From a virus, in the IMG/VR virus record IMGVR_UViG_3300042516_000552, positions 1-37,103 of that record: a stretch of 37,103 nt of DNA. One strand, given 5' to 3'. This document shows positions 7,719 to 15,869 of this stretch, one piece after another. Both the position numbers and the translations under genes were made by a program. Positions within the stretch are counted from its first letter, which is position 1. Each line of letters begins with the position of its first letter. The notes below the pieces were generated by a model. It saw only the letters and a program-made list of their open reading frames with translations, made no database searches and had not been told where the DNA came from.

Positions 7719-8969
7719 ATGGCAGAAATCGTCCAATCCCTATTCGGCGTCTCGCCGGAGATGTACCAGCAGAACCAGCAGGCAATGGCTGACCGCCAAG
7801 CACTGCAACTGGCGCAACTGACGCCTTTCCAGCAAGCGAACTTCGCCATTGGCCGTGGGGCTAACATGCTGGGCGGCGCTATCGGCGGCGCTCTTGGTGG
7901 TCAAGACCCTGAGTTGCAGCGCGTCACAGCGCGTCAGCAGATCGCACGTCAGATCGACCTGACTAACCCTGAGTCCATTCAAGAAGGTATGGCCATGCTG
8001 CAACAGGCAGGCGATACCGTGGGCTTGCAGCAGTTGGCGCAGATATTCCGTCAGCAGCAGGAAAGCGGCGCTTTGATCGCGCAGCGCACGGCTGCGGCTG
8101 CTGCTTCGACAGCGGCTGCCGGGCGTGAGCGAGCACCGCCTACAACCAACGAACTGACCAACGCCCGCGCCATCGCCGCAGCGGCAGGGCCTGAAGGCTC
8201 GCCAGCGTACAACGCTGCGTTCACCAGCGAGTACCAGCGTTTGACTGCGCCTAAAGAGGCCAAAGGTCCAGCGTTTGGTGCGGATGCTGAACGCGCTTCC
8301 AAGGCCCTATACGACAAACCTTTTGCTGATTTGACACCTACGCAAGCCGCCGTTGTAAACAAGCAACTGGAAGACCAAGGTCTTGGCCGAGCTAGGGCGG
8401 CAGCGCCGTCGTTCACACTGCCCGGTCAAAAGGCCCTGGTTGACGTCCCAGGCTTTCGCGCCAAGGTGCAGAGCACCATCGAACCGCAGTCCAAAGCGGT
8501 GTTCTCTGCCGACAATGCGCTGGCGAACATCGGCGACGCCATTACTTCCGGCAACCCGTCGTCCTACCGGGCTGCACAAGTGCAGTTCGCCAAAGCGATT
8601 GCTGGCGCTGGCGACCTGAGCCAGAAAGAATTGCGTGCTGCGGGTGCAGACCCCAGCTTGCTGGGCGGCGCTGCCGATTACTTGTCTACGCTGGCAACCT
8701 CTACGCCGACCAAAGACACAATGGAGAAGATGCGTAAGGCATTGGAAACCATCAAGCGCGTGAACACCAAAAAGGCCACCGACGAAATCACACGCCAGCG
8801 CAAGATCGCAGAGCGCAGCGGTGGTTACGATCCCGTCGCCTTGGATTTGGCATTGGACTTCCCTGAGTTCCAAACCGCGCCTGTTGCACCCCAATACGCC
8901 ACCAATCCCCAGACCAAAGAACGTATCATGTCTACTGACGGCGGCAAAACATGGACCCCAGTGAGGTAA
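7719..8969 (+). CDS. Internal virion protein (416 aa)
   Basis: A 416-residue, mainly helical protein starting MAEIVQSLFGVSPEMYQQNQQAMADRQ, with AAGGAG upstream. A short hydrophobic Gly-rich patch (GRGANMLGGAIGGALGG, about residues 48-64) is followed by Ala/Gln-rich coiled segments and a charged C-terminal half. Such a head-stored protein may be ejected with the DNA, working with its two neighbours. No catalytic motif (for example, a transglycosylase Glu motif) could be found. Role inferred from position, composition and size. Confidence 0.62.
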   Translation: MAEIVQSLFGVSPEMYQQNQQAMADRQALQLAQLTPFQQANFAIGRGANMLGGAIGGALGGQDPELQRVTARQQIARQIDLTNPESIQEGMAMLQQAGDTVGLQQLAQIFRQQQESGALIAQRTAAAAASTAAAGRERAPPTTNELTNARAIAAAAGPEGSPAYNAAFTSEYQRLTAPKEAKGPAFGADAERASKALYDKPFADLTPTQAAVVNKQLEDQGLGRARAAAPSFTLPGQKALVDVPGFRAKVQSTIEPQSKAVFSADNALANIGDAITSGNPSSYRAAQVQFAKAIAGAGDLSQKELRAAGADPSLLGGAADYLSTLATSTPTKDTMEKMRKALETIKRVNTKKATDEITRQRKIAERSGGYDPVALDLALDFPEFQTAPVAPQYATNPQTKERIMSTDGGKTWTPVR

Positions 8970-8973
8970 CAGC

Positions 8974-11613
8974 ATGGCACTACCAGCAGGATTTGTTTTA
9001 GACCCAGAATCGGCGCTGCCTTCTGGCTTTGTTCTGGACCAAGAGCCAACAGCACCAGCACCAAGCACCGGTGCAATCGCAGCAGAAGCCGCCCGTAAAG
9101 GTTTGGCAGGCAGCGCAGGCATGGTGTCGGGCACAGCCAACGTCTTATTTGACACGCTGAGTCGTCTGGGCATCAACCCCTTGGAAATGGGTATGCGTGC
9201 GGCTGGAGCGCCCGCGCAAGCCCCCGCAGCAGGCGTGGTTGACGCTTACCGTACAGGCCGCGAGGCTGTGCGCCAGCCAACCATGCAGGCGCTGGGCAGC
9301 ACAGGCGCTGCCCCTACAACTGGCGGGCAGCGAATCCTGGCCGCTGGCATTGAAGCGGCAGCGTCGCCAGAAAACTACTTGTTCCCCGCGCTGGCAGCAA
9401 CTCGCCGCATGGGGATGTTTGGCCAAGCGGTCATGCGCCCTGCCGAGCAGGTCGCCATTGGCGCTGGCGCTGAAGCTGGCGGTCAAGCTGGCGGCGCAAT
9501 TGGCGGTAAACTCGGCGGCGAAACAGGCGCAACAGTCGGTCAGATTACCGGCGGCTTGCTGGGCGGCGCTGGCTCGGCCTACGGCTTGGGCACTGCTCTG
9601 AAGGGTGCTCCGCTGGCAGGCAAAGGTTTTGATGTCGTCAAGGGCCAATGGGACAAGGTGCGCGGTACAGTCCCAGAGGACGAGCTGCTCAAGGATGTGG
9701 ACAACCGCATCAGCAACATCTTCATCGCAGCAGGCGCTGCCGACCCCAACTTCATGAAGACGCTGACCGACGCTGCCAAAGCGCAGCAAGGCGTGTCTCT
9801 CAAGGCGCCTGGTGGCGCTGCGGTGCAGATGCCCGTGTCTGCCCTGCTGGCCGACAACCCGGTCATCAACAACTTCATCCAGAACCTGTCGTCGCGTGAT
9901 CCAGTATTCCGCGCTCAGTACGGCAACCAGTACGAGGCCGCTAAGACCGCGCTGCTGCAAAACCAGATTCGCTTGTTTGGCGACCCAACCAAGGCTGTCG
10001 TCACGGCGACTGGCCCTGACTTGGCCAAGGCGCAAGCCCGCCGCGTTCGCTCGCTGGACGAGCAGATCGCCGACGCTTACAAGAGCCAGTCGGTTGACCC
10101 TACCGCGTTCGGTCAGCGCGTGTCTAATCTGGTTGCGAAAAAGGAACAAGCGGCCTACGCAGAGGTCAAGCCGCTGTACACCGAGGCGTTCAACATCGCC
10201 AAAACCAAGAATGTGGAACTGCCCGCCGGATCGGTGGACGACATCTATAACTTTGTGGCTGGCGAGCGTGCGTCTGACGTGTTCAAGACGTTCCCGTCCA
10301 TCTACAGCCGGGTGCAAGCGCGGTTCCGTCCTACAACTACCGAGCCAAGCGCCATCTTGACCGCCGAAGGCGCTCCGATGACGCCAGGCGGCAGAGAGTT
10401 CAGCGCGGCCACGATTGAGGATTTGGACTCGCTCAAGCGCGAGATCAACCGTCAGTTGAGCAAGACTGACGTGCCGACGGACATTCGACTGCTGTCTGAG
10501 CTGAAGCAGCGCGTCGGCGGTCACATCGACAGCCTGGACCCTGAGTTTGTCACCGCCTATCGCAACGCTGACAAGGCGTATCTGCAAAAGGTCGGCCTGC
10601 CTTTCGATACAGCTACTTTGGCGGCTGTGGACCGTAAGAAGTTTGTGGAGCAGATCGCCCCCGCGATCATCGGCAACAAGTCCAACGTCACCGAGTTCAT
10701 CAACGCCGTCGGGCCAGAGGGTACACAACTGGTGCGCTCGGCCTTCTTGGACAGCTTCACCAACGCCGCGCTCAAGAACGACGTTTTGGACCCCAAGGCA
10801 GCAGCCAAGTGGCTAAAGAAGAACGAAGGTGGCGTGTCGCTGGTGCCTGGCCTGCGTGATGAGTTGCAAGCCGCAACGCAAGATGTGCAGCAGTTGATTG
10901 CCCAGCGCACCCGCCTGAACACCGAGTTCCAGCGCGTGGCTGGCGACCAGATCATCAGCGCCGAGGGAATGGGCAGCGCTCAGGACTTGGTCAGCAAGAT
11001 GTACGGCGACGTCAAGTTCACCAACAAGTTCATGCAGCAGTACGGCGCGAACAAGGACTCCGTCAACGCTGTGCGGTCGTTCATGCTGGACGACTTGATC
11101 AACGCAAAAGACCCTGTCGCTGCGCTGACCGACCGCAACAACGCCGCCGTGTTCAACCGCGTCTTTGGCCCGACCTACGCTCAGAAGGTGCAGGATTTTG
11201 TGACCGTGTCAGAGCGTCTGAACAGGGACATCACCAACGTGCCGTTCAGGGGCGAGACAGTACCGAAAACGCCTATCGAGCAACTGACTGGCGTGCCGCC
11301 TGAGCAAATTCTGTCGCGCATCTACAACCCTGTGTCTGGCGCAACTTACGCCATCACATCGCTGTTCAGCAAGTTTTGGGCGAAGAAGGCGTCGGAGGCC
11401 ACCGAAGCGCGTCTCAAAGAGCTGCTGCTCAACCCAACCGACGCCGTCAAGGTCTTCCAGGCTGTCCAGCCCCGCGCCGCAGGGTTTGACCAGAAGAAGA
11501 TCCAAGACGCCATCGACGTGGGCCGCAAGTACGGCATCCAGTGGGTCGCTGACGCTGTGCAAGACCTGACAACAGGCGCTGCTCGCGGCGCTGTGCAAGA
11601 GCCGCAAGAATAA
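8974..11613 (+). CDS. Large internal virion protein (879 aa)
   Basis: The longest protein of the genome. It opens with a twice-repeated LPAGFVLDPESALPSGFVLDQE motif, a short linear repeat common at the start of phage ejection proteins. Next come a helical hydrophobic region and a Gly/Ala stretch (about residues 160-200, GAGAEAGGQAGGAIGGKLGGE) that could insert into a membrane, then some 600 residues of charged helices. It is the last gene of the forward late block and ends 3 bases before the convergent minus-strand genes. Role in DNA delivery inferred; no enzyme domain recognised. Confidence 0.65.
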   Translation: MALPAGFVLDPESALPSGFVLDQEPTAPAPSTGAIAAEAARKGLAGSAGMVSGTANVLFDTLSRLGINPLEMGMRAAGAPAQAPAAGVVDAYRTGREAVRQPTMQALGSTGAAPTTGGQRILAAGIEAAASPENYLFPALAATRRMGMFGQAVMRPAEQVAIGAGAEAGGQAGGAIGGKLGGETGATVGQITGGLLGGAGSAYGLGTALKGAPLAGKGFDVVKGQWDKVRGTVPEDELLKDVDNRISNIFIAAGAADPNFMKTLTDAAKAQQGVSLKAPGGAAVQMPVSALLADNPVINNFIQNLSSRDPVFRAQYGNQYEAAKTALLQNQIRLFGDPTKAVVTATGPDLAKAQARRVRSLDEQIADAYKSQSVDPTAFGQRVSNLVAKKEQAAYAEVKPLYTEAFNIAKTKNVELPAGSVDDIYNFVAGERASDVFKTFPSIYSRVQARFRPTTTEPSAILTAEGAPMTPGGREFSAATIEDLDSLKREINRQLSKTDVPTDIRLLSELKQRVGGHIDSLDPEFVTAYRNADKAYLQKVGLPFDTATLAAVDRKKFVEQIAPAIIGNKSNVTEFINAVGPEGTQLVRSAFLDSFTNAALKNDVLDPKAAAKWLKKNEGGVSLVPGLRDELQAATQDVQQLIAQRTRLNTEFQRVAGDQIISAEGMGSAQDLVSKMYGDVKFTNKFMQQYGANKDSVNAVRSFMLDDLINAKDPVAALTDRNNAAVFNRVFGPTYAQKVQDFVTVSERLNRDITNVPFRGETVPKTPIEQLTGVPPEQILSRIYNPVSGATYAITSLFSKFWAKKASEATEARLKELLLNPTDAVKVFQAVQPRAAGFDQKKIQDAIDVGRKYGIQWVADAVQDLTTGAARGAVQEPQE

Positions 11614-11650
11614 GCGTCAGAGCCGTCCCTTGGGCACTTCGTGCTTATTC
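11608..11650. terminator. Possible bidirectional terminator at convergent junction
   Basis: GAATAAGC (11608-11615) and GCTTATTC (11643-11650) are perfect inverted repeats that enclose a smaller GCAC-TTC-GTGC hairpin. The dyad covers the stop codons of both converging genes. There is no long T-run, so this is a weak call based on position and symmetry. Confidence 0.35.
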
Positions 11651-11796
11651 AGGAACGGCTTGACGCTGGGCTTGGCCCGGCTGTAGATGCCAAAGGCTCG
11701 GTAGTCGGTCGTGACCACCACGCCTTTGGCTCTAAACGCAGGGTCCAGCAAGAAGATGCTAGGGCGAGGGTCTTTTTTCCATTCAAACGGGTTCAT
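11617..11796 (-). CDS. Small hypothetical protein (59 aa)
   Basis: A 59-residue protein starting MNPFEWKKDPRPSIFLLDPA and ending KHEVPKGRL. Its ATG overlaps the stop of the upstream minus-strand gene in the ATGA pattern used throughout this operon, which is the main evidence that it is real. It is the last gene of the minus-strand early block. No family recognised; mixed basic and hydrophobic with no membrane segment. Confidence 0.65.
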   Translation of the reverse strand: MNPFEWKKDPRPSIFLLDPAFRAKGVVVTTDYRAFGIYSRAKPSVKPFLNKHEVPKGRL

Positions 11797-12293
11797 ACAG
11801 TCTCCACAATAGGCCGCGCTTTCTTAAGGCGCACGGTTTCATTTACAAAATTCAACGCCGCTTCCAACTGTTTGACCGTGACGGTCTCCAGTTGGGCGTC
11901 GTGAATCTCCATTGCCAGGTTCAGGGCTGTCAGCTCTTCACCGCGCACAACAAAGCGGCTTGTCAGCCCCCGCTTGGCGAGCGTATAGAGCGCGTCTTGC
12001 GCTGCCCTTAGCTCGGGCATCCAGTCGCTGCCAACGCCCTGCTGGGCCAGCGCCTCGGTTACGTTCAAGGCGTTGATCAGGACGTCGATCTCAGCTCGCG
12101 TCGCAGTGCCCAGCCGTAACGTGTTCATTGCGTCGTGGTTCCTGATCTTGATCGTGGCGCTCTCGCTGACCTCATCAACCCGCTTGAGGCCCGACTGCAC
12201 CCACGCCATGTTGTCTAGGCGCACGCCTTTGGGTTTGTATTTACTACGCTTTCTCACGCGCTTGTTCCTTAAGCGTGGTCCATGCCACTTCAT
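11793..12293 (-). CDS. Hypothetical helical protein (166 aa)
   Basis: A 166-residue protein with a very basic start (RLRNKRVRKRSKYKPKGVRLD), then an all-helical body. This includes ATRAEIDVLINALNVTEALAQQG and a C-terminal QLEAALNFVNETVRLKKA. The start at 12293 overlaps the 42-residue gene by 50 bases; the next ATG (residue 29, base 12209) would avoid this but would remove the basic arm. The basic arm suggests nucleic-acid contact. Proteins of this type occur in other Burkholderiales-type phages by my recollection; function unknown. Confidence 0.7.
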   Translation of the reverse strand: MKWHGPRLRNKRVRKRSKYKPKGVRLDNMAWVQSGLKRVDEVSESATIKIRNHDAMNTLRLGTATRAEIDVLINALNVTEALAQQGVGSDWMPELRAAQDALYTLAKRGLTSRFVVRGEELTALNLAMEIHDAQLETVTVKQLEAALNFVNETVRLKKARPIVETV

Positions 12294-12372
12294 TGCACTT
12301 AGCGCATTGGTAGTGGTACTGGGTGCGGTGTGGCGATGGGGTCAACAGCCAGCGGTGTTTGCATTCAGTCAT
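12244..12372 (-). CDS. Very small zinc-ribbon-like protein (42 aa)
   Basis: A 42-residue protein, MTECKHRWLLTPSPHRTQYHY then QCAKCNEVAWTTLKEQ. Cys4/His6 and Cys23/Cys26 could bind one zinc ion. The ATG overlaps the stop of the preceding gene (ATGA). Its 3' end overlaps the start of the 166-residue gene in another frame, so one of the two starts may need revision. Function unknown; possibly a small transcription- or host-modulating protein. Confidence 0.55.
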   Translation of the reverse strand: MTECKHRWLLTPSPHRTQYHYQCAKCNEVAWTTLKEQAREKA

Positions 12373-12659
12373 TTGTCTTTCCTTGCTGGACAGTTGCGTC
12401 CTTGGTCACAGTCTTCATTGCATGGTGGGCATGATCTGGCTCGGATAGCGGCAGCGCATTCTTTTGGGCCGCTGTTGTCGCCCATATGCCAAGTCCAGTG
12501 CAATTCATCACACACCTTTGCACACGCCTCACGCTCATCAGCACGGACAAGGGCTTCAAAGGCTTTGAGTGCATCAATGAAAGTAGTCACACCTTCTCGC
12601 AACCCATTGCCGTATTTGGCAAGGTTCGCCTCACGGGCCATGTCTATCGTGTCTCTCAT
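12369..12659 (-). CDS. Ea22-like small accessory protein (96 aa)
   Basis: A 96-residue protein with AREANLAKYGNGL, then DEREACAKVCDELHWTW and ECAAAIRAR. The motif (D/E)REACAKVCD...CAAAIR is very common in short proteins of proteobacterial phages and prophages, often labelled ea22-like or hypothetical. A C-terminal PPCNEDCDQGRNCPARK segment adds five Cys residues that may bind metal; a similar CxxxCRQGRDCPIRK segment occurs in the 52-residue protein at 13545-13703. Start and stop both overlap neighbours by 4 bases. No known function. Confidence 0.7.
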   Translation of the reverse strand: MRDTIDMAREANLAKYGNGLREGVTTFIDALKAFEALVRADEREACAKVCDELHWTWHMGDNSGPKECAAAIRARSCPPCNEDCDQGRNCPARKDK

Positions 12660-12868
12660 GTGTTCTTTTCCTTGAGTTTGGCTTTCGGCTCATGCGCACA
12701 GGCTTCTTCGTAATCCAGCACATCCTGAATGCGATAGCGGATCAAACCGCCTAGCTTGAGATAGCGACAGCCCTGCTTGAGTGATCTGTCGCGCTCCAAG
12801 GTAGCCTCGCTAATCTTCCAACGGAAGGCGAGTTCTTCTTGCGTCATCAGTTGCTCTGGTGTGGTCAT
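12656..12868 (-). CDS. Excisionase/MerR-like helix-turn-helix protein (70 aa)
   Basis: A 70-residue protein. The ATG at 12868 gives MTTPEQLMTQEELAFRWKISEATLERDRSL, matching the helix-turn-helix of excisionase-type (HTH_17-like) domains: a TQEEL helix, a turn, then the recognition helix. CRYLKLGGLIRYRIQDVLDYE follows as the wing and final helix. It would bind DNA and could regulate the early operon. There is no integrase in the genome, so a transcription role is favoured over excision. A longer upstream frame is rejected because it runs through the neighbouring gene. Confidence 0.75.
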   Translation of the reverse strand: MTTPEQLMTQEELAFRWKISEATLERDRSLKQGCRYLKLGGLIRYRIQDVLDYEEACAHEPKAKLKEKNT

Positions 12869-13548
12869 TGCGGCCCCTTGTGAACAATCACAGACGCGCC
12901 TGTCTCTGGGTCTGTGTAGCTGGTTTCTGGGTCGCACCAACAAAGAGAGCCATCTGTCACGTGCTGCCGCTGTGCTGCGGGTTGGGTGGTGTACATGTCT
13001 TGAATTTCTTTGGCGATAGCGACGGCAAGCTGAACGTCCATCGGCTTCTGTGCGTTTTCTGGATGCGTCCAGCCACGGGCAATAGCCCCAAGCACATCCT
13101 CCCACGCCGCAGGCTCCTGCACAGCTTTCAACCGTGCAACCTCCCGCCGTGACTCAGCCAGCGCATCACTCAGGATTTCCACCTGCCTGTTGGTGGCATC
13201 AAGTTCGGCTTGCAGGTCAGGTGCTGCGGGTGGGGTGGTGTGTAACCAATGCTGTCCTGCTCCGACTTTGTAGTCTGAACATTGCATTTCAAGCGTGACG
13301 GTGTTTTGCTCAAAATCAGCTTCGGCAATCACACAGGGCCACGCATCAGTTTGAACTGGTTCTGGCTCCATCACGCACTCAACGCAAGAACAATAGCCCG
13401 TGCCACAGTTAGGTGGGCGTTTCTGCACAGGTGCTGCAAGGGCTTGCTTTATGGCGGTGATGGCTTTTTCACGCTGTTTATCTAAGTCAGCGGGTACATA
13501 GGCGGCGTTAAGAATCTCCAGCGCCAGCTTCAATGCTTCGTCTTTCAT
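12865..13548 (-). CDS. Hypothetical protein, Cys-rich with coiled-coil (227 aa)
   Basis: A 227-residue protein, with the ATG at 13548 overlapping the stop of the upstream membrane protein. It begins MKDEALKLALEILNAAY, a start shared by many phage accessory proteins. Then come a Cys-rich patch (CGTGYCSCVECVM), a coiled-coil (about residues 110-140, LQAELDATNRQVEILSDALAE) and a C-terminal CWCDPETSYTDPETG segment. The mosaic look suggests several joined small modules. Function unknown. Confidence 0.68.
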   Translation of the reverse strand: MKDEALKLALEILNAAYVPADLDKQREKAITAIKQALAAPVQKRPPNCGTGYCSCVECVMEPEPVQTDAWPCVIAEADFEQNTVTLEMQCSDYKVGAGQHWLHTTPPAAPDLQAELDATNRQVEILSDALAESRREVARLKAVQEPAAWEDVLGAIARGWTHPENAQKPMDVQLAVAIAKEIQDMYTTQPAAQRQHVTDGSLCWCDPETSYTDPETGASVIVHKGPQ

Positions 13549-13703
13549 ACAGCCCCCGCCAGCCACCAAAGGCCACAGATGAACAACATCGCCAAGACGC
13601 CCGCAGTGGCAGCAAGGCCACGAATCTCTCGCTTGACACGCGATTTTCTAATAGGGCAGTCGCGGCCCTGACGGCAGTTGCCGTAGTCGTCACAGCAGTT
13701 CAT
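13545..13703 (-). CDS. Small single-pass membrane protein (52 aa)
   Basis: A 52-residue protein. The ATG at 13703 has GGAG upstream and overlaps the stop of the previous gene. The N-terminal half has MNCCDDYGNCRQGRDCPIRK with five Cys residues. The C-terminal half (LAATAGVLAMLFICGLWWLAG) is one membrane helix. A Cys-rich cytoplasmic head with a membrane anchor is compatible with a host-membrane-directed early protein. No family recognised. Confidence 0.65.
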   Translation of the reverse strand: MNCCDDYGNCRQGRDCPIRKSRVKREIRGLAATAGVLAMLFICGLWWLAGAV

Positions 13704-13846
13704 TGCAGTCTCTCCACAGGTGGGGGAACCATCTTCTCGCTGGGTGGTGTCCAACCGTACTTGCGCCACAGGGCCTGAACATCAGCCCCGCTGCTCCACT
13801 TGAAGTCTGGGTGGCCTACTGGAATCCACGGTGTAGTTTTGGTCAT
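13700..13846 (-). CDS. Small hypothetical protein (48 aa)
   Basis: A 48-residue protein, MTKTTPWIPVGHPDFKWSSG then ADVQALWRKYGWTPPSEKM. Support comes from an AAGGAG ribosome site six bases before the ATG and a stop that overlaps the next ATG (CAATGA). It has four Trp residues in conserved-looking positions. Its first 65 bases overlap the end of the 74-residue gene in another frame. Similar short Trp-rich proteins occur in other phages by recollection; function unknown. Confidence 0.6.
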   Translation of the reverse strand: MTKTTPWIPVGHPDFKWSSGADVQALWRKYGWTPPSEKMVPPPVERLQ

Positions 13847-14006
13847 GATTTGCTCCTTCGATTACTAAGTGCCGATAGGCACGGATTGCTGTCTTCAAGT
13901 CCGCTTGCAGACTCTCGATCAGCTCTTCTTGCTCAGACAACCGCACAGCAGCGTCTTGGGCAAACTTTGCCAGGTTGCGCGACTCCCACGCCTCAAACCG
14001 GTTCAT
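13782..14006 (-). CDS. Small coiled-coil protein (74 aa)
   Basis: A 74-residue protein, MNRFEAWESRNLAKFAQDAA then VRLSEQEELIESLQADLKTA. The central heptad-like pattern predicts a coiled-coil. The ATG overlaps the preceding stop (ATGA). Its last 22 codons overlap the following 48-residue gene and look less protein-like, so the functional part may end near EGANHDQ. No known family. Confidence 0.55.
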   Translation of the reverse strand: MNRFEAWESRNLAKFAQDAAVRLSEQEELIESLQADLKTAIRAYRHLVIEGANHDQNYTVDSSRPPRLQVEQRG

Positions 14007-14194
14007 GCTTTGGTGGCCAGCGCCAGCAGCTCGGCCCTCTCTCTGGCCACACGCAGCGTGTTGTAGCGCTGGTGCAGGCGCTCGATCACCTTGACGCGGC
14101 GAGGGCCAGCCATCTCAGTGTCCAGCAGCGCCTTGACGTCGGTCTCTGGCAGCAGTGCCAGCACCTCGTTAAGTTTTCGCCATGTGTAGCTCAA
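14003..14194 (-). CDS. Small hypothetical helical protein (63 aa)
   Basis: A 63-residue protein, MSYTWRKLNEVLALLPETDV then KALLDTEMAGPRRVKVIERL, all helical with a basic C-terminal half. MSYTWRKLNEVL resembles small helical phage proteins with a Trp-basic start. It overlaps the preceding 53-residue gene by 26 bases and the following gene by 4 (ATGA). Function unknown. Confidence 0.6.
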   Translation of the reverse strand: MSYTWRKLNEVLALLPETDVKALLDTEMAGPRRVKVIERLHQRYNTLRVARERAELLALATKA

Positions 14195-14330
14195 TTTTCT
14201 TCTCCAGTTGTTCGATCAGTTTGGTCGTGCGGTCGTGCGTGCGCTGCGCTGCGTTGAGCTGGCGCGTCTTGTGCCGCAGCTCAGACTTAGCCGCCCGCAG
14301 TTTGGCTTTCCATTGGTCGATTCGTTTCAT
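14169..14330 (-). CDS. Small basic coiled-coil protein (53 aa)
   Basis: A 53-residue protein, MKRIDQWKAKLRAAKSELRH then KTRQLNAAQRTHDRTTKLIE, ending QLEKKIELHMAKT. It is one continuous charged helix. The ATG overlaps the helicase stop (ATGA), so it would be translated with the helicase and might be a partner of it. Evidence is the overlap pattern and composition only. Confidence 0.6.
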   Translation of the reverse strand: MKRIDQWKAKLRAAKSELRHKTRQLNAAQRTHDRTTKLIEQLEKKIELHMAKT

Positions 14331-15607
14331 TTCAGGGCCTCCAAGGCGATTTGAGAAAGGGATAGCTTGTCGTGCAGCGAGCGCCAGATTTTATGATCGA
14401 CAGTTGCGTCGGTCAGAAATACGTAGCACCACACGTCATGCCGCTGGCCGCTACGATGCAAGCGCCCGACGGTCTGCTCGTACAGTTCAAGCGACCAGGG
14501 CAGGGACAAGAAGACGATATGGTGTCCTCCGTGCTGGAGGTTGAGGCCGTGGCCAGCAGACTTGGGATGGACCGCGAGGAGCGCAACCTCACCCCGGTTC
14601 CAGCGCTCGATGGCGTTGTCATCGTCAAGGGTCGTAAGGTGTTTAAACCGTCGCTTGAGTTCGGCAAGTTCTTCTTGGTATTGGTAAACAAGGAGGGTAT
14701 TCGCATGTTGATTCTCATCAAGCAGTTCTTCAAGGCGATCAAACTTGTGTGACGACAGCCAGATCGGGCCGTTGTCGGAGTACAGGAAACCAGACGACAT
14801 CTGCTGCAACTTCTGCGTGACGACAGCAGCGTTGACCGCCACCACGTCCTCCAGCACGAAGTCCTTCTTCATCTTGTTGTAGTCAGCCATGTCCATCTTG
14901 CAGCTCACTTCAACCGTGTGCAGCGGCGGCAGCTTGTCTTTGTATTCGCCGGGCTCCAGCACGAACGTCGCGGGCTTGATGCGGTGCATGACCAACTCCA
15001 GCGAGCCAGGGCGCGGCTTCCAGTCGCCGAAGTCTTTGTTGACCAGCGTGAAGTACTGCTGCATGAACGCGCCTTTGGCGCGGCCTAACAATGTCTGATC
15101 GACGATCTTGCACTGTCCGAAGACGTCCTCAAGACCGTTGCTCGTGAACGAGCCGGTCAAGCCCCATCGTATTTCGATCTCACCGATGACCTTGTTCAGC
15201 GCCTTAAAACGTGCGCCGGACGGGTTTTTCAGTTTGGTCAGCTCATCAAACACGATGGCGTTAATGTGCGCTAGGTTCTGCTCGGCGAGCCACTGGATGT
15301 TGTCGTAGTTGCTGACGATGATCTGAGCGCCCGAATTGAGCGCCGCCAGTCGCTCTTTGGGTGTGCCCACGGCTATGGCCAGCGAAGCCATAGGCGCCCA
15401 CTTGGGCTGCTCGACTGGCCACACGTCGGTGCACACACGCTTAGGCGCGAGCACCAAGAAGCGCTTGACGTGCTCGTCGCGCAGCATCTCCCACATGGCC
15501 GTCAGCGTGATGGCTGTCTTGCCAGCACCAACCGGGGCCAAGATCATGGCGCGGTCGTGCTCGTACAAGAAGTCAGCAGCCGTCTCTTGATAGTCACGCA
15601 GTTTCAC
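14327..15607 (-). CDS. SNF2-type DNA helicase/translocase
   Basis: A 426-residue superfamily 2 ATPase. From the GTG start at 15607 the motifs are Walker A APVGAGKT (24-31), motif II DELT (121-124), motif III LTGSFTSN (150-157), motif V SAGHGLNLQHG (350-360) and motif VI GRLHRSGQ (381-388), the last two typical of SNF2 enzymes. An ATG at 15649 would add 14 residues but overlap the nuclease gene by 56 bases; the GTG with GGTGG upstream is preferred. It lies directly after a VRR-NUC gene, as in many phage replication modules, and probably remodels or unwinds DNA at forks or recombination intermediates. Confidence 0.88.
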   Translation of the reverse strand: MKLRDYQETAADFLYEHDRAMILAPVGAGKTAITLTAMWEMLRDEHVKRFLVLAPKRVCTDVWPVEQPKWAPMASLAIAVGTPKERLAALNSGAQIIVSNYDNIQWLAEQNLAHINAIVFDELTKLKNPSGARFKALNKVIGEIEIRWGLTGSFTSNGLEDVFGQCKIVDQTLLGRAKGAFMQQYFTLVNKDFGDWKPRPGSLELVMHRIKPATFVLEPGEYKDKLPPLHTVEVSCKMDMADYNKMKKDFVLEDVVAVNAAVVTQKLQQMSSGFLYSDNGPIWLSSHKFDRLEELLDENQHANTLLVYQYQEELAELKRRFKHLTTLDDDNAIERWNRGEVALLAVHPKSAGHGLNLQHGGHHIVFLSLPWSLELYEQTVGRLHRSGQRHDVWCYVFLTDATVDHKIWRSLHDKLSLSQIALEALK

Positions 15608-15869
15608 GCAGCCACCCGTCGATTTGTTCTTTGTTCCATAGACACACATACCTTTGGTTCATCTTGGCCATGTCACTGGCGAAGACCTTCTGCAACTCCG
15701 ACAGCCTGCCGCCCTCGGTCTTGACCTCAACAAACCATGTCTGGCCGTTGGGCAGACACACGATCCGGTCGGCCACGCCGCGATGCGCAGGGCTGGTGAA
15801 CTTGTATGCCCGACCGCCCAGCTCTTTGACGCGCTTGACGAGGTGGGCTTCGACTTGCTTCTCAAGCAC
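15594..15869 (-). CDS. VRR-NUC domain nuclease
   Basis: A 91-residue stand-alone VRR-NUC protein of the PD-(D/E)XK nuclease superfamily. Visible motifs are HRGVADRIV with Asp34, FVEVKTEGG with Glu48 and Lys50, and Gln60 in the following helix; together these form the metal-binding site. It starts at a GTG (15869) that overlaps the previous gene by 8 bases. Stand-alone phage VRR-NUC proteins are thought to cut branched DNA, and the gene pairs with the adjoining SNF2 helicase. Length is normal for the phage family. Confidence 0.88.
   Translation of the reverse strand: MLEKQVEAHLVKRVKELGGRAYKFTSPAHRGVADRIVCLPNGQTWFVEVKTEGGRLSELQKVFASDMAKMNQRYVCLWNKEQIDGWLRETA

Noticed and set aside
9145-10728. 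Minus-strand open frame of 527 codons opposite the large internal virion protein
   Set aside because: It is the antisense of a well-supported gene with GC-biased codons, has low-complexity His/Arg/Leu-rich content and no ribosome site.
12656-12868. Excisionase as evidence of lysogeny
   Set aside because: No integrase, attachment-site repeat or CI-type repressor is visible; the HTH protein is more likely a transcription regulator.
14182-14544. Forward-strand frame over the end of the helicase gene
   Set aside because: It overlaps several well-supported minus-strand genes and has no ribosome site or domain.
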